Below, piece after piece: positions 1 to 7,178 of a stretch of DNA of 64,000 nt; within the stretch, counting starts at the first letter, position 1; each line of letters opens with the position of its first letter. The notes under the pieces were generated by a model, which had not been told where the DNA came from, did no database searches, and was given only the letters and a program-made list of their open reading frames with translations. Source of the DNA: Alterisphingorhabdus sp038748365 (GTDB taxonomy: Bacteria > Pseudomonadota > Alphaproteobacteria > Sphingomonadales > Sphingomonadaceae); NCBI GenBank assembly GCA_038748365.1, contig JBCDIZ010000012.1:8254-72253 (forward strand). Direction: 5' to 3'. A program made the translations under genes and the position numbers.

Positions 1-1
1 C

Positions 2-1627
2 GGTATCGCTCTGCAACTTGACCGCGAGGCTGAGGTCAAAGCAGATACGCAAGTTGGAATGGGCACGCCGAATTACACCGCCCCAGAGATGCTCGATCCT
101 GAGCGCGATGCACTGGCTTTGGACACTAGAGCCGATGCCTACTCGCTCGGGGTTCTGCTCTATGAGCTAATCAGCGGGTGCCTGCCAAGAACCATCACGC
201 GCGGATCACCAGAGCAGATGTTGGGCCAGTTGCGAAAGGCCGCAATACTCCCACCCAGCGATCGCTTGGCTCAGGAAACCTCGCAACTTACCGACCGCGC
301 TAGCGCAAGGAACACCGGCGCCAGACGGCTGCGTAATTCCCTTTCGGGTGATCTCGACGCGATCTGCCTGAAGGCTCTGAGCCTTGATCGTGAAGACCGA
401 TATGGGGGAGCGTTGGAGCTTGGCCTAGACATTCAGCGTGTTATCGATGGCAAGCTGGTGAGAGCGCGTGATTGGACGACGGCATACCGGCTCCAGAAAT
501 TTGCACGGCGCAACTGGGTGCCAATCTCATTAACTACCGGCGTCGTAGCTGTGCTCCTTGGAGCGGTTGTCAGTGTGAACGCAGCGCTTCAGGAATCCAT
601 TGCGTCCGAACAAAAGGCGACGCAAGTCGCGCTTTTTCTGGAGGATTTGTTGAAGCTGAACGATCCCTATGACGCGCGCAAAAGGGCGCCGGGTGGCACC
701 GGACGGGTGCTGGTCAATGAATTGATGCTTGAAGGCGCGTCGAGAGCCGAAACGCAGCTTGGGGATCAACCCGAAGTTCAGGCCAGCGTGTTGCACACTA
801 TTGGAAATGTCCTGCGCGCTTTCCCAGACCCGGACGAACCCGTGCCCGTGCTCGAACGCGCCGTAGAACTTCGCATCCAGGAATTGGGTGAGAGGCATCC
901 TGATACGCATGCGAGTCAACGTCAGCTGGGCTTAGCGTATGAACGGCAAGGTCGATACGAGGAAGCCGAGGCGCAATTGGCTGCGAGCTATGCAGGATTT
1001 CTGGAAGCGCTGGGGGCCGATGCGTTCGAAACGGTTGAGGTTCAGGTCGACCTTGCGAAAATCCGTTTCACTCAAGGTGAGAAAGACCCGAAATCCACTG
1101 CCGACCTCAAGGATGCGCTGGCTGCGGCCGAGAAGACGGATATCGGCATTCTGATTCTGGCCGACCTCTACAACACGCTGGGATGGGACGCACATTACAA
1201 GGATCAGCCCGAAGAGGCGGTCGCGTACCTGTCACGGGCATTGGAACTCTATGAGGGCTATTTCCCAGAAATCCACGCGTCCACAGCGCTTATGCGTCAT
1301 AATCTTGCGACCGTTTCCATTCCTGCCGGCCAGATTGACGAAGCCGAGAAACTGGCCGAGAGCGCGATCAGCATCCTGAGCCGGACAACCGAACCGCAAT
1401 ATTGGCGCAACGCAAACGCACGCGGGCTGCTTGGCACCATCCGTATGAAGCAGGGCCGTTACGAGGAGGCCGAGGAATTGATGTTAGATGGCCTTAAGGG
1501 AATTGTAGCGGGCACAGGGCCAGACACAGTTTACGCACAGGCGATGCGCAAAGAAATCGTAACGCTTTACGAGACCCTAGGACGCGACGAGGAAGCCGCA
1601 AGGTATCGAGCCCAAGGCATTAGATAG
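2..1627 (+). CDS. Serine/threonine protein kinase with C-terminal TPR repeats (5' partial)
   Basis: The reading frame is open from the first bases of the window, so the N-lobe and the catalytic loop lie upstream. The first codons (GIAL) look like the end of a DFG-IA activation-segment start, followed about 20 residues on by GTPNYTAPEM, the P+1/APE motif of Hanks-type kinases. The C-lobe continues to about nt 480. One membrane helix follows (nt 517-590), then about 340 residues of TPR-like helical pairs (for example the segment around AYERQGRYEEAEAQL). This is the usual plan of kinase-TM-TPR sensor proteins in sphingomonads and xanthomonads, where an ECF sigma factor gene often sits just upstream; that neighbour cannot be seen here. 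The substrate is unknown. The 3' end looks intact. Confidence 0.9.
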   Translation, partial: GIALQLDREAEVKADTQVGMGTPNYTAPEMLDPERDALALDTRADAYSLGVLLYELISGCLPRTITRGSPEQMLGQLRKAAILPPSDRLAQETSQLTDRASARNTGARRLRNSLSGDLDAICLKALSLDREDRYGGALELGLDIQRVIDGKLVRARDWTTAYRLQKFARRNWVPISLTTGVVAVLLGAVVSVNAALQESIASEQKATQVALFLEDLLKLNDPYDARKRAPGGTGRVLVNELMLEGASRAETQLGDQPEVQASVLHTIGNVLRAFPDPDEPVPVLERAVELRIQELGERHPDTHASQRQLGLAYERQGRYEEAEAQLAASYAGFLEALGADAFETVEVQVDLAKIRFTQGEKDPKSTADLKDALAAAEKTDIGILILADLYNTLGWDAHYKDQPEEAVAYLSRALELYEGYFPEIHASTALMRHNLATVSIPAGQIDEAEKLAESAISILSRTTEPQYWRNANARGLLGTIRMKQGRYEEAEELMLDGLKGIVAGTGPDTVYAQAMRKEIVTLYETLGRDEEAARYRAQGIR

Positions 1628-1970
1628 CATCGCTCAATAGAGAATTCTGCCTGCAGCGCGAAAATAGTGCGGTTGAAGTGTCTGCTATGAGGAACTGAGA
1701 TTTGAGATCACAACGTCTTAGAGTGGGGCGCAAACCAGACCTTTAGACATTAGGGCTATTACCAAGCCAACAACAGTCCATCTGTATAGCTTTAGTCCAT
1801 ACTCACCAATTTTCTTATAAATGAGCTTTCGACTGGACTGTTGCGGCAAACCGAGCATTGCTGCTGGGGCGCTTCAAAGCGTGCGCATTGCTGCCACCGG
1901 ACATAGCCCGACTGGCAGCCTGGGTCAGTGGAAGCGCTGGATTATCCAGCGCCAAACTAGAGACCCGAAT
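1628..1970. other. Intergenic stretch upstream of the recombinase cassette
   Basis: About 340 bases with no convincing gene. An open frame from 1821 runs into the DUF3489 gene, but its first 50 codons do not look like the family. The stretch carries one clear element, a palindrome at 1934-1952, listed separately. No tRNA fragment or direct repeat of the tRNA-Phe 3' end is visible. Confidence 0.6.
1934..1952. promoter_or_regulatory. Palindrome ahead of the recombinase cassette
   Basis: Two 8-base arms (GCGCTGGA / TCCAGCGC) around a 3-base centre, 18 bases before the DUF3489 start codon. It could be an operator for the cassette or a recombination core site. The sequence shows only the symmetry; the role is inference. 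Confidence 0.4.
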
Positions 1971-2210
1971 ATGCCACAAACAAAAACACCAAGCAAAGCT
2001 GCCAAGGTTGAGCGCCTGCTTTCGCGTCAACGCGGTGCAACTTTGGACGATATCTGCAAGGTAACAGACTGGAAGCCACATAGTGCGCGAGCCTTTCTTA
2101 GTAGCTTGCGCAAACGAGGCTTCACAATTGTACGCGAGAAGCATGACGAGACGAAAAGTAGCTATCGCATCACAGCTCGGCCCGAAGCATCCAAGCAAGC
2201 TGCGATATAG
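1971..2210 (+). CDS. DUF3489 family protein, small DNA-binding-like partner of a serine recombinase
   Basis: 79 residues. The core (RGATLDDICKVTDWKPHSAR followed by a short turn and a basic beta-wing region ending in YRITA) fits the DUF3489 family, a winged-helix-like fold. The ATG at 1971 is chosen because family members begin shortly before the KAAKVERLLSR segment; the upstream extension to 1821 has no family resemblance and no ribosome site. It is the first gene of a trio with DUF2924 and a recombinase, separated by only 2 bases from the next gene. That trio is recurrent in alphaproteobacteria. The biochemical role is unknown; a regulator or recombination accessory factor is the natural guess. 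Confidence 0.75.
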   Translation: MPQTKTPSKAAKVERLLSRQRGATLDDICKVTDWKPHSARAFLSSLRKRGFTIVREKHDETKSSYRITARPEASKQAAI

Positions 2211-2212
2211 TC

Positions 2213-2650
2213 ATGAAAGACATTACCAAGAAATTGAGTAAGTTAGAGGTCACGCCTCCAGCAGAGATACGTGACCAATGGGAAAGGCTGTTTCGTCGCC
2301 CCGTACCATCGCATAGCCCGCACTTGCTGAGACGACAGATAGCATGGAAACTACAGGCCAAGATGGCAAGCGATTTGTCAGCTGCCGTCATTCGACAGCT
2401 AGATCGCCTATCATCTGCAGCAGAAGAGCCTGTTACGACACGAGCGTCCGATGTCCTTACCATCGGCTCTCGATTGATCCGTGAATGGAACGGCCGAAAG
2501 ATTGAAGTGATAGTGGTCGACAAGGGCTATGAATATGCTGGACGGCATTTCCGGTCACTGAGCCAGATTGCGCGCCATATAACCGGCGCACGTTGGTCTG
2601 GTCCACGTTTCTTTGGCATTAGCGCCAAGCAGCAACAGAGCAATGGTTGA
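2213..2650 (+). CDS. DUF2924 family protein of the recombinase cassette
   Basis: 145 residues, basic and helical, with the family traits of DUF2924: an N-terminal helix (LSKLEVTPPAEIRDQWERLF), a central RQIAWKLQ segment, and a C-terminal half with LTIGSRLIREWNGRKIEVIV and a conserved-looking FRSLSQIARHITGARWSGPRFFG stretch. The C-terminal half resembles small domains that sit beside serine recombinases. It overlaps the start of the recombinase gene by 8 bases (ATGGTTGA), implying translational coupling. No enzymatic motif is visible; a DNA-binding accessory role is inferred only from the fixed neighbourhood. Confidence 0.8.
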   Translation: MKDITKKLSKLEVTPPAEIRDQWERLFRRPVPSHSPHLLRRQIAWKLQAKMASDLSAAVIRQLDRLSSAAEEPVTTRASDVLTIGSRLIREWNGRKIEVIVVDKGYEYAGRHFRSLSQIARHITGARWSGPRFFGISAKQQQSNG

Positions 2651-4325
2651 GCGACGTATCCATCGTTGCGCTATCTATACGCGCAAATCAACCGAGGATG
2701 GGCTAGAGCAGGAGTTTAACAGTCTGGACGCTCAGCGCGAAGCTTGCAGCGCCTATATTCTCAGCCAGGCCAGCGAAGGCTGGGAATGTGTCGATGATCA
2801 TTATGATGATGGCGGCTTTAGCGGCGGATCAATGAAACGTCCTGCGCTGGAAAGGCTGCTTGAAGACGTTAAGGTCGGCAAGGTCGATATCATCATCGTC
2901 TATAAGGTTGACCGGCTAACCCGTAGCCTTGCAGACTTTGCCAAGATTGTAGACGTGCTTGATGCGCATGATGCCAGTTTTGTTAGTGTTACCCAAAGCT
3001 TCAATACCACCAATAGCATGGGCCGACTGACGTTGAATGTCCTTCTATCCTTTGCCCAGTTTGAGCGTGAAGTTACTGGGGAACGCATTCGTGATAAAGT
3101 AGCAGCCTCGAAGAAGAAAGGCATATGGATGGGCGGCAATATGCCCATGGGCTATGTGGTGCAGGATCGAAAACTGCGTATCGATAGCGGACGAGCCGAC
3201 ATCGTAAAGCAGATATTCACTCGCTATCTCACGCTAAAATCGGTTCCTGCCCTGCAATATGAACTGCAACAATGCGGTATTCGGTCACCCAGACGCGTAT
3301 CGCGCGGCGGACGCAAAATGGGCGGCAAGGCGCTTACCAACGGCGCACTCTACCATATCTTACAAAACCGCATCTATATCGGCGAAATCATGCATCAGGG
3401 CAAAGCCTATAAGGGCGAGCACCAAGCTATTATAGAGCGCAGCCTATTTGATGCCGTGCAAAAGCAGTTAGAGAAGAACAGGGTAGCCCGAAAGCATGGC
3501 AGCAATGTAGGAGCACCAAGCCTTTTGGCGGGGTTGGTTTTTGATGGATATGGACGACGACTGGTCCCCAGCCACACATCGCGTAAAGGCAAGCGCTATC
3601 GCTATTATATGTCCCAGCGCAAAAGCGAAGACGACATAGGCAAGCCCCTATGGCGTATGCTGGCATCTGATCTGGAAGAGATTGTCATAGGGCAGATAGT
3701 GGGTTTTCTTACGGATCAGCAGAAACTGAGAGAGCGTCTGAGCGATCTATCTCCAGCAGACCTTTTGAAATGCTTTGATGCTGCTTCCAGGCCGGCAGGC
3801 CTGCTTGATGCAACAAATGTTGTGGAAACCCACCCGCACTTGTCCGGACTGGTCTCCAAAGTGACAGTGCATAAAGACCGGATTGAAACGCATATGGACC
3901 TTGATTGGGTGACCACCGAAATCTCAAGTAATAATGCTGCCAGCCGAGATACGCTCCTCACAATCCCAGCCTCAATTGTCAGTAATGGTCGCCAGACCCG
4001 TATCCTAATCCCCTCACGCACTGGTATATCACAGCCGCGCAAAGACCCTGCACTCATCAAGCTGATTGCCAAGGCTTGGGATGCGCGAGCAAGGGTAGAA
4101 GCATCAGATGCGGATATAGCATACCTCGCGCAGGAAGCAGGACATGAGAAGGACTATTTTACCCGGCTTGTAAGGCTAGGCTATCTCGCTCCTGATATCA
4201 TAACTGCCATTCTAGAAGGGCGGCAACCTGCAACACTGACCCGCCAGAAGCTCGTACGCATCAGCCGAGTCCCAAATGACTGGAACGAACAGCGCATAGC
4301 TCTTGGCTTTGCGCCACTCGACTGA
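2643..4325 (+). CDS. Large serine recombinase family protein lacking zinc-ribbon cysteines
   Basis: 560 residues. The N-terminal resolvase domain has YTRKSTEDG with the expected catalytic serine at residue 16, the DGGFSGGS loop, and DRLTRSLADF. A Recombinase domain follows (about 190-300) and then a region that in most large serine recombinases is a Cys4 zinc ribbon; here the equivalent LVFDGYGRRLVPSHTSRKG stretch has no cysteines. The ATG at 2643 overlaps the DUF2924 stop; an alternative TTG lies at 2613. The gene appears intact and could be active in site-specific integration, excision or inversion. No cargo genes or second boundary are seen, so what it moves is unclear. Confidence 0.9.
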   Translation: MVERRIHRCAIYTRKSTEDGLEQEFNSLDAQREACSAYILSQASEGWECVDDHYDDGGFSGGSMKRPALERLLEDVKVGKVDIIIVYKVDRLTRSLADFAKIVDVLDAHDASFVSVTQSFNTTNSMGRLTLNVLLSFAQFEREVTGERIRDKVAASKKKGIWMGGNMPMGYVVQDRKLRIDSGRADIVKQIFTRYLTLKSVPALQYELQQCGIRSPRRVSRGGRKMGGKALTNGALYHILQNRIYIGEIMHQGKAYKGEHQAIIERSLFDAVQKQLEKNRVARKHGSNVGAPSLLAGLVFDGYGRRLVPSHTSRKGKRYRYYMSQRKSEDDIGKPLWRMLASDLEEIVIGQIVGFLTDQQKLRERLSDLSPADLLKCFDAASRPAGLLDATNVVETHPHLSGLVSKVTVHKDRIETHMDLDWVTTEISSNNAASRDTLLTIPASIVSNGRQTRILIPSRTGISQPRKDPALIKLIAKAWDARARVEASDADIAYLAQEAGHEKDYFTRLVRLGYLAPDIITAILEGRQPATLTRQKLVRISRVPNDWNEQRIALGFAPLD

Positions 4326-4522
4326 GCAAACTCACTCGATACGCTAATTTGCATCTGTGACCCTCGCTTTTTGCCAGTAGAGACACTTGCGCAAATCAGC
4401 CGCGTTCTTCGCTGATAGACCAGTCTCCAAGCACAGGGAATGGTGTCGATTTAGGTGTAAGATACTGATTTATCAAGACGTATTTCTCGCACGCCTGTGA
4501 ATTAAGCAATGTCGTAAAAAAG

Positions 4523-4598
4523 TGGTGCCCGGGGACAGAATCGAACTGCCGACACAGCGATTTTCAGTCGCTTGCTCTACCAACTGAGCTACCCGGGC
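4523..4598 (-). tRNA. tRNA-Phe (GAA)
   Basis: The reverse complement folds as a 76-nt tRNA: acceptor GCCCGGG/CCCGGGC, D-arm with AGCTCAGTTGGTAGAGC, anticodon loop CTGAAAA with anticodon GAA, T-arm with GTTCGATTC, and an encoded CCA end. It lies downstream of yacG on the same strand, an order common in sphingomonads. Confidence 0.97.
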
Positions 4599-4706
4599 AT
4601 TTGGGAAGGCATGGCAAAGGCGAAAGCCCCCATGCGGTTGGAGCGACGCCTATAAGCACCCTGATATAGGCTTGTCCAGCCCAAAAACGCGCGCCAGGCT
4701 CAGTAT

Positions 4707-4928
4707 CTAGTGATAGTCAAGATCACCTTCTGCGCCATCCTCGGCCGAGGGCATATCATTCTCATTGCCGGGCAGTCGATAATTCTCACCAAACCAGTCA
4801 AGCAGATCGCGATCGCGGCATGCGCGTGAGCAAAAGGGTGCGTAAGCACTGACAGTTGGCTTCTCGCATAGCGGGCATTTGGGGGAGCGCTTGCTGGCGT
4901 TTTTGGTTGGAGGTGCAACGCTGGTCAT
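4707..4928 (-). CDS. yacG: DNA gyrase inhibitor / zinc-binding protein YacG
   Basis: 73 residues with the four-cysteine zinc site C18-x2-C21-x11-C33-x3-C37 (CPLC and CSRAC) and the following DLLDWFGENYRLPG segment typical of YacG. In E. coli YacG binds the GyrB C-terminal domain and inhibits gyrase; the same activity is assumed here by homology. It sits 18 bases after the RNase-like gene in the infA-maf-RNase-yacG run, followed by tRNA-Phe. The acidic tail (about 15 residues) is ordinary for the family. Confidence 0.93.
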   Translation of the reverse strand: MTSVAPPTKNASKRSPKCPLCEKPTVSAYAPFCSRACRDRDLLDWFGENYRLPGNENDMPSAEDGAEGDLDYH

Positions 4929-4946
4929 GATGTGGCATTTAGTGCG

Positions 4947-5969
4947 TCAGGCCTGTTGGCTCAAGCCGCTGGCGACGGACGCGATATGATAGTCTTCGCG
5001 GCTTCTGGCATCGGGCTGCATGGTGACAGCACGGCCAGTGCGTTTGGACAACTGCTCCAGCCAGCCACTATTGGTATTCAGCATATCCGCACCGGCCTGA
5101 TCGACCACCAGCACGATATCGCCGGGCTGCTCCCAGCGCTCCGCCTGGCGCAATAGCTGAAGGATAGCCGTTTCGAGCGGCCGCAGCTGGCTCAATTCAA
5201 CCAATGAAGGCCCCAGCCTTTTGCGTACCACCTGCATCAGGCCGAAGCCGTTAATCGCGGTGCGTTCAAATGGGCCGATCATTGCTGCGTCAAAAGCATC
5301 CGCCGCGCGATGGCGTTCCTCGCGCCGTTCGAGTGTCGGAAAATCAATCGCAATTACCCCGCCAATATCGAGGCGATGTAGCGCCAGCGCTATTGCTTTG
5401 GCGGCATTACAGACAAGGCTTGGGGTCGGGCCTGAACCATCAACATCGATGACCGTCATGGCCGGTGTCGGTGTGATCAGCAATTCGCCGTCGGGAAAGG
5501 CTATCACGCCACTCATTGCCTCCGCCATGAGATCATTCCAACCACATTCGGCCAGCGGATCAGGTGCAGGGGGCGGTGCGAGTGATACTAATTCAGCGGG
5601 GTGCTGGCTATCCCCGAGCAGAGCGAGCCAGTCTTCTCCTATCAGCACGGCATCTGATTTAGCGGGTGCAGCGCGGGCCGGTTTAATGCGATCGTGCAAC
5701 CCGCTGCGCTCGACTATCGGCCCACGACGGACGCGTACCCGCAAATTGCCACCCTCGCTTATGCCTTTAGCTTCTTTTGCGAGCGCGATAATGGAACCAT
5801 CACTCAGCCTCGCCTGAGGCGGGTTGGCGGTTTCCAGCGTGGCATCGAGAATCTGGCCAGCGTGCGGCAAAAGGCTGTCGCGCCATATTCTGGCAGCGAT
5901 CAGCCTGTCATCCTCGATCAGCGCGGCGCGTGTCTCTCCAATGCCCCGCTCGACCAACCAGCGGCTCAT
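4947..5969 (-). CDS. Ribonuclease E/G-family protein, short form
   Basis: 340 residues from ATG at 5969, chosen because GGGAGG lies about 7 bases upstream and because MSRWLVERGIGETRAAL resembles the start of RNase E/G. Downstream motifs TVIDVDGSG, GGVIAIDFPTL and FGLMQVVRKRLGPSL match the RNase E/G catalytic-domain signatures, including the metal-binding Asp region. The protein is much shorter than RNase G (about 490) and lacks the CPxC zinc-link motif, so tetramer assembly by the zinc link is unlikely. Sphingomonads carry this gene between maf and yacG alongside a full RNase E elsewhere. Its nuclease activity is an inference. Confidence 0.82.
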   Translation of the reverse strand: MSRWLVERGIGETRAALIEDDRLIAARIWRDSLLPHAGQILDATLETANPPQARLSDGSIIALAKEAKGISEGGNLRVRVRRGPIVERSGLHDRIKPARAAPAKSDAVLIGEDWLALLGDSQHPAELVSLAPPPAPDPLAECGWNDLMAEAMSGVIAFPDGELLITPTPAMTVIDVDGSGPTPSLVCNAAKAIALALHRLDIGGVIAIDFPTLERREERHRAADAFDAAMIGPFERTAINGFGLMQVVRKRLGPSLVELSQLRPLETAILQLLRQAERWEQPGDIVLVVDQAGADMLNTNSGWLEQLSKRTGRAVTMQPDARSREDYHIASVASGLSQQA

Positions 5970-5982
5970 CTTACCTCCCTCT

Positions 5983-6597
5983 CTATGCGTTTCCCTTCTC
6001 CGAGAGATAACCGGATGAAATGAGTGTATTGCGTGTTTCAAGCAATGGCAAACCGATAACGCCACTATGGCTCCCGCCGAGCCAGGCTACAAAGGCCTCG
6101 GCATAGCCTTGGATGGCATAGCCGCCCGCTTTACCGCGCCATTCATCGCTGGCAATATAGGCGTCGATCTCGTTTGCGGTCAGGCGCTTAAAGCGAACAA
6201 TGGTTTCGCTGGTGCGCTGCAACTCCTGGCCATTGGGGCAATGCACGCATATCGCCGATAGGACGCGATGGCGCCTACCGGAGATCAGTTTGAGACAATC
6301 GCGCGCCGAGGTCTCGTCCTCAGTCTTGGGCAATATCCGGCGACCCGCAGCGACAACTGTATCGCCAGATAATATCCAACGCTGCGTGTCGCCCGCCTGC
6401 GATTGCGCGGCAACCGCTTGCGCCTTTTCCAGCGCCATACGTGTGACATAACGCGCCGGCAGCTCCCCTTTATGCGGAGTCTCGTCAATATCTGCGGGGA
6501 GTATCGCGTCCGGGACAATACCGATACGCGCGAGCAAATCGCGTCGTCTCGGGCTGGCAGATGCCAATATCAGCTGTCGTTCATCCGGTCCGGTCAT
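5983..6597 (-). CDS. maf: Maf-family nucleoside triphosphate pyrophosphatase
   Basis: 204 residues. The N-terminal signature LILASASPRRRDLL is the Maf nucleotide-binding loop, with LSGDTVV (catalytic Asp) and a late GYAIQGYAEAFV block. Maf proteins hydrolyse non-canonical or canonical NTPs to NMP and diphosphate and act as housekeeping enzymes in the cytosol. A GTG one codon upstream (6600) is an equally possible start. It lies 14 bases after infA and 13 bases before the RNase-like gene, so is almost certainly co-transcribed with both. Confidence 0.93.
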   Translation of the reverse strand: MTGPDERQLILASASPRRRDLLARIGIVPDAILPADIDETPHKGELPARYVTRMALEKAQAVAAQSQAGDTQRWILSGDTVVAAGRRILPKTEDETSARDCLKLISGRRHRVLSAICVHCPNGQELQRTSETIVRFKRLTANEIDAYIASDEWRGKAGGYAIQGYAEAFVAWLGGSHSGVIGLPLLETRNTLISSGYLSEKGNA

Positions 6598-6611
6598 CAC
6601 GCCGGTCCAGC

Positions 6612-6830
6612 TTATTTGAAGCGATAGGTGATGCGACCCTTGGTCAGGTCATAGGGGGTAAGTTCGACCAGCACCTCGTCACCCACCAGCACGCGGATGC
6701 GGTTCTTGCGCATCTTGCCAGCGGTATGACCAAGGATTTCATGATCGTTTTCCAGCTTAACGCGGAACATGGCATTGGGGAGGAGCTCCACCACCGTGCC
6801 GCGCATTTCCAATAGTTCTTCTTTTGCCAT
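6612..6830 (-). CDS. infA: Translation initiation factor IF-1
   Basis: 72 residues, the canonical length, beginning MAKEELLEMRGTVVELLPNA and ending in DLTKGRITYRFK. The OB-fold RNA-binding pattern (FRVKLENDHEILGHTAGKMR) is complete. IF-1 binds the 30S A-site during initiation. It is the promoter-proximal gene of the leftward operon infA-maf-RNase-yacG; its promoter must lie in the 300-base gap before the divergent TonB receptor gene. Confidence 0.98.
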   Translation of the reverse strand: MAKEELLEMRGTVVELLPNAMFRVKLENDHEILGHTAGKMRKNRIRVLVGDEVLVELTPYDLTKGRITYRFK

Positions 6831-7178
6831 TCAGCTCTAATTCGCCTTGTTAAACACTTAATTTGCAGGCTCTCTAACCGCTTCCGACCAAAAATGGAAG
6901 CGCAGAGAATGTGCCAATAGCGAACACCGCTTCAGCCAATACCGACAAGACACAATTGCCTGATTCATCACAATGATTTTGTACATTACCGTCTTTAACC
7001 GGCGTTTGAGCAACCATCCGTCAACATTGGCCACATAATTTTCGACGTTCATCGAGTTTCATGCCGCAAAGCCTCACGCACATTATGATTGCGCAATATG
7101 TGAGGAACAATATCGACGCATACCGAATGATACAAAGCGTTGGTTGAACTTGCAGCCTGGCATCATCAAGAAAGCCCT
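6831..7178. promoter_or_regulatory. Divergent promoter region between infA and the TonB receptor gene
   Basis: About 350 bases without a gene, relatively AT-rich. It must hold promoters for both directions. An imperfect inverted repeat at about 7070-7105 (CCTCACGCACATT / AATATGTGAGG) lies some 75 bases before the receptor start and is a possible operator. No sequence resembling a known riboswitch was recognised. Confidence 0.4.

Noticed and set aside
4523..4598. tRNA-Phe as attachment site for the recombinase cassette
   Set aside because: No copy of the tRNA 3' end was seen on the far side of the cassette, and serine recombinases seldom use tRNA genes.
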